Shown: piece by piece, positions 20,255-21,343 of the stretch
Layout: each line of letters opens with the position of its first letter
Position numbering within the stretch: position 1 is the stretch's first letter
Source of the DNA: Haplomitrium mnioides
Lineage: Eukaryota > Marchantiophyta > Haplomitriopsida > Calobryales
Reading direction: 5' to 3'
Assembly (NCBI GenBank): GCA_049999725.1
Contig: JBNGIS010018569.1
Location: 1 to 21,343 of the forward strand
Length of the DNA stretch: 21,343 nucleotides
Program-made: the position numbers and the translations under genes
Notes under the pieces: model-generated
What the model was told of the DNA's origin: nothing
Database searches by the model: none
The model's input: the letters and a program-made list of their open reading frames with translations, nothing else

Positions 20255-20570
20255 CCGTCCGACACCGCCCCCAAAGTGGTAGGCGGACCGTCGCGCTGAC
20301 CTCCTCCTTTGAAGTTGACCTGCTCGTGGCCTGACACCCGACGGCTCCCACCTGCTGCCGCGTGTCCTTTGACTTGCCCAAGGCTCCCGAAGTCGCCACG
20401 TCAAGCGAAGAGCGATATCCGATGCCGCCCCGCAAAGGGGTAAACGGACCGTCAGGCTGACTTTCTTCTGAAGTTGACCCGCGGAATCTCCTCTGAGCTT
20501 CTCAAGGCGCCACGTCATCCGAAGGCCGCCGTCCGACGCCGCCCCGCAAAGGGGTAGGCGGACCGTCGGT
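20255..20570. repeat. Three copies of the GC-rich hairpin repeat
   Basis: Copies at about 20259-20292, 20419-20453 and 20531-20567 follow the ccgcccc-gcaaa-ggggtaggcgg theme, spaced about 160 and 112 bp, within a larger imperfect unit that also carries 'cgccacgtca-ccgaa' and 'gaagttgacc'. One copy is seen in LTR copy 1 (240-275) and two in the 5' LTR, so copy number varies between LTRs. Confidence 0.75.
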
Positions 20571-20829
20571 TTGACATTCTTCCGAGGATGACACGATGAC
20601 CTTCTGTAGATGCCATGTTATCCGTAAATCCTTCCCTCACCGAGTAGGAACTGTGCCGATGTCGTTGTTTCAAGATTCCCTCATCATAAGAACAACAACA
20701 CCCGACACTCCATTCGCCAACTTGTCACCGCGCTCGTTGTAAGAACGACAAAAGAGCACCCACCTCCTCTGTCAAACTTTTGAATGTCGTGACCGTGCCC
20801 TGTCAAACTTTGCCCTTGGTCTTGCCGAA

Positions 20830-21115
20830 TCTATGACAGGTCATCTTTCCGACATTGCTTGCTTTTTTCCTCAGGTGAGTTCTACGCTAAATCGCCTTTC
20901 CGGCCGATCCCACCTTGCTCTCTAGTTCTTCGATGAATTGCCTTTTCGGTGCATCCTTCCTCTCTCCCAGTTGGATCGTCGACATATCGCCCCTCTGGCT
21001 CACCTCTTTCTTCCCGTTGGACGATTTGTTATGGATCACCTTTTCGGCATGCCTTCTCTTCATCTAATTGGATCGTTGATAGGTCGCATTTTCGTTGTTA
21101 TTTGCTCTTCATCTG
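20830..21115. repeat. Degenerate 50-65 bp tandem repeat in the right-hand LTR copy
   Basis: About five units carry 'ggatcgt-gat-atcgcc-ttttcgg...ttgctctt-'. This is the counterpart of 560-845. The units are too diverged for exact boundaries. Confidence 0.5.
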
Positions 21116-21118
21116 ACC

Positions 21119-21343
21119 TGTGAAGGCATGGGATGGTTTTGTGAAGATGTTAATGTGCTTAAGCCCCTATCATAGCATGGGATGCACTTTGATGAAGTAT
21201 GGAAAAGACATAGAAGTTATGAGGAGAAACTTAGATTTAATCGGTTTTCTTTAATATGTGTAGAATTGAGTACAGAGTAAATTTTGTTCTTATTATAAAT
21301 ATTTAGAAGCTGATATTTTATAGAGGGATATAATATTGCTTAA
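21119..21343. other. AT-rich sequence after the truncated LTR copy
   Basis: Composition changes sharply to AT-rich, with 'gcatgggatg' repeated at 21126-21135 and 21175-21184. There is no match to any LTR block and no reading frame worth reporting. It may be flanking DNA or another element entering at the window edge. Confidence 0.6.

Larger units (their letters stand above)
18545..21118 (-). mobile_element. Right-hand LTR-family copy, truncated
   Basis: It starts with TGTCACTCCC (18545), like the 3' LTR at 3788, and tracks it through about 19425 with indels (shared 'ttttgagatgg-cccttgccag', 'caccaatgaacaat', 'ctctcagggttgt'). It then matches 12608-12960 of the 5' LTR, and from 20018 matches LTR copy 1. 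It lacks the 14615-15730 block and stops near 21118, where unrelated AT-rich DNA begins. It shows that a full family LTR has all three blocks in this order. No primer binding site lies beside its start; the tandem array does. A G-box CACGTG is at 20026-20031. Small reading frames in it are not supported as genes. Confidence 0.8.

Overview
This is a nuclear window from a land plant and consists almost entirely of repeats. I see no intact host gene, tRNA, rRNA or CRISPR array. Two things point to a plant. One is a decayed Ty3/gypsy retrotransposon with no chromodomain after its integrase (Athila/Tat-like, minus strand). The other is a broken fragment of UPF1 whose residues follow the plant form of that helicase. 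Nested elements and LTRs near 4 kb suggest a large, repeat-rich genome. I cannot name the species.

Layout, left to right. A partial LTR-family copy (1-1626) ends in TGACA and abuts a 78-bp tandem array (1627-about 2576). An unrecognised stretch follows (2577-3787), with one primer-binding-site-like motif. The main element (3788-15730) reads right to left: 5' LTR at 11801-15730, primer binding site at 11773-11791, gag at 10111-11770, protease, reverse transcriptase, RNase H and integrase down to 6027, polypurine tract at 5753-5761, and 3' LTR at 3788-5749. A UPF1 pseudogene fragment (15731-16530) is joined directly to the broken outer end of the 5' LTR. An unrecognised stretch (16531-17917) leads into a second block of the same 78-bp array (about 17918-18544). 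That block abuts another LTR-family copy (18545-about 21118), which gives way to AT-rich sequence.

Nothing here looks able to make a working product. Every retroelement domain has in-frame stops or frameshifts, the protease active-site region holds a run of 19 C, and the UPF1 fragment has stops, frameshifts and a ruined nucleotide-binding loop. The catalytic residues of integrase and the two RT aspartates are still readable, so decay is moderate. The most informative features are structural: the two LTRs of the main element are mosaics that do not match each other along their length, the LTRs carry several layers of internal repeats with hairpins and G-box motifs, and the same satellite-like array borders LTR-family copies on both sides.
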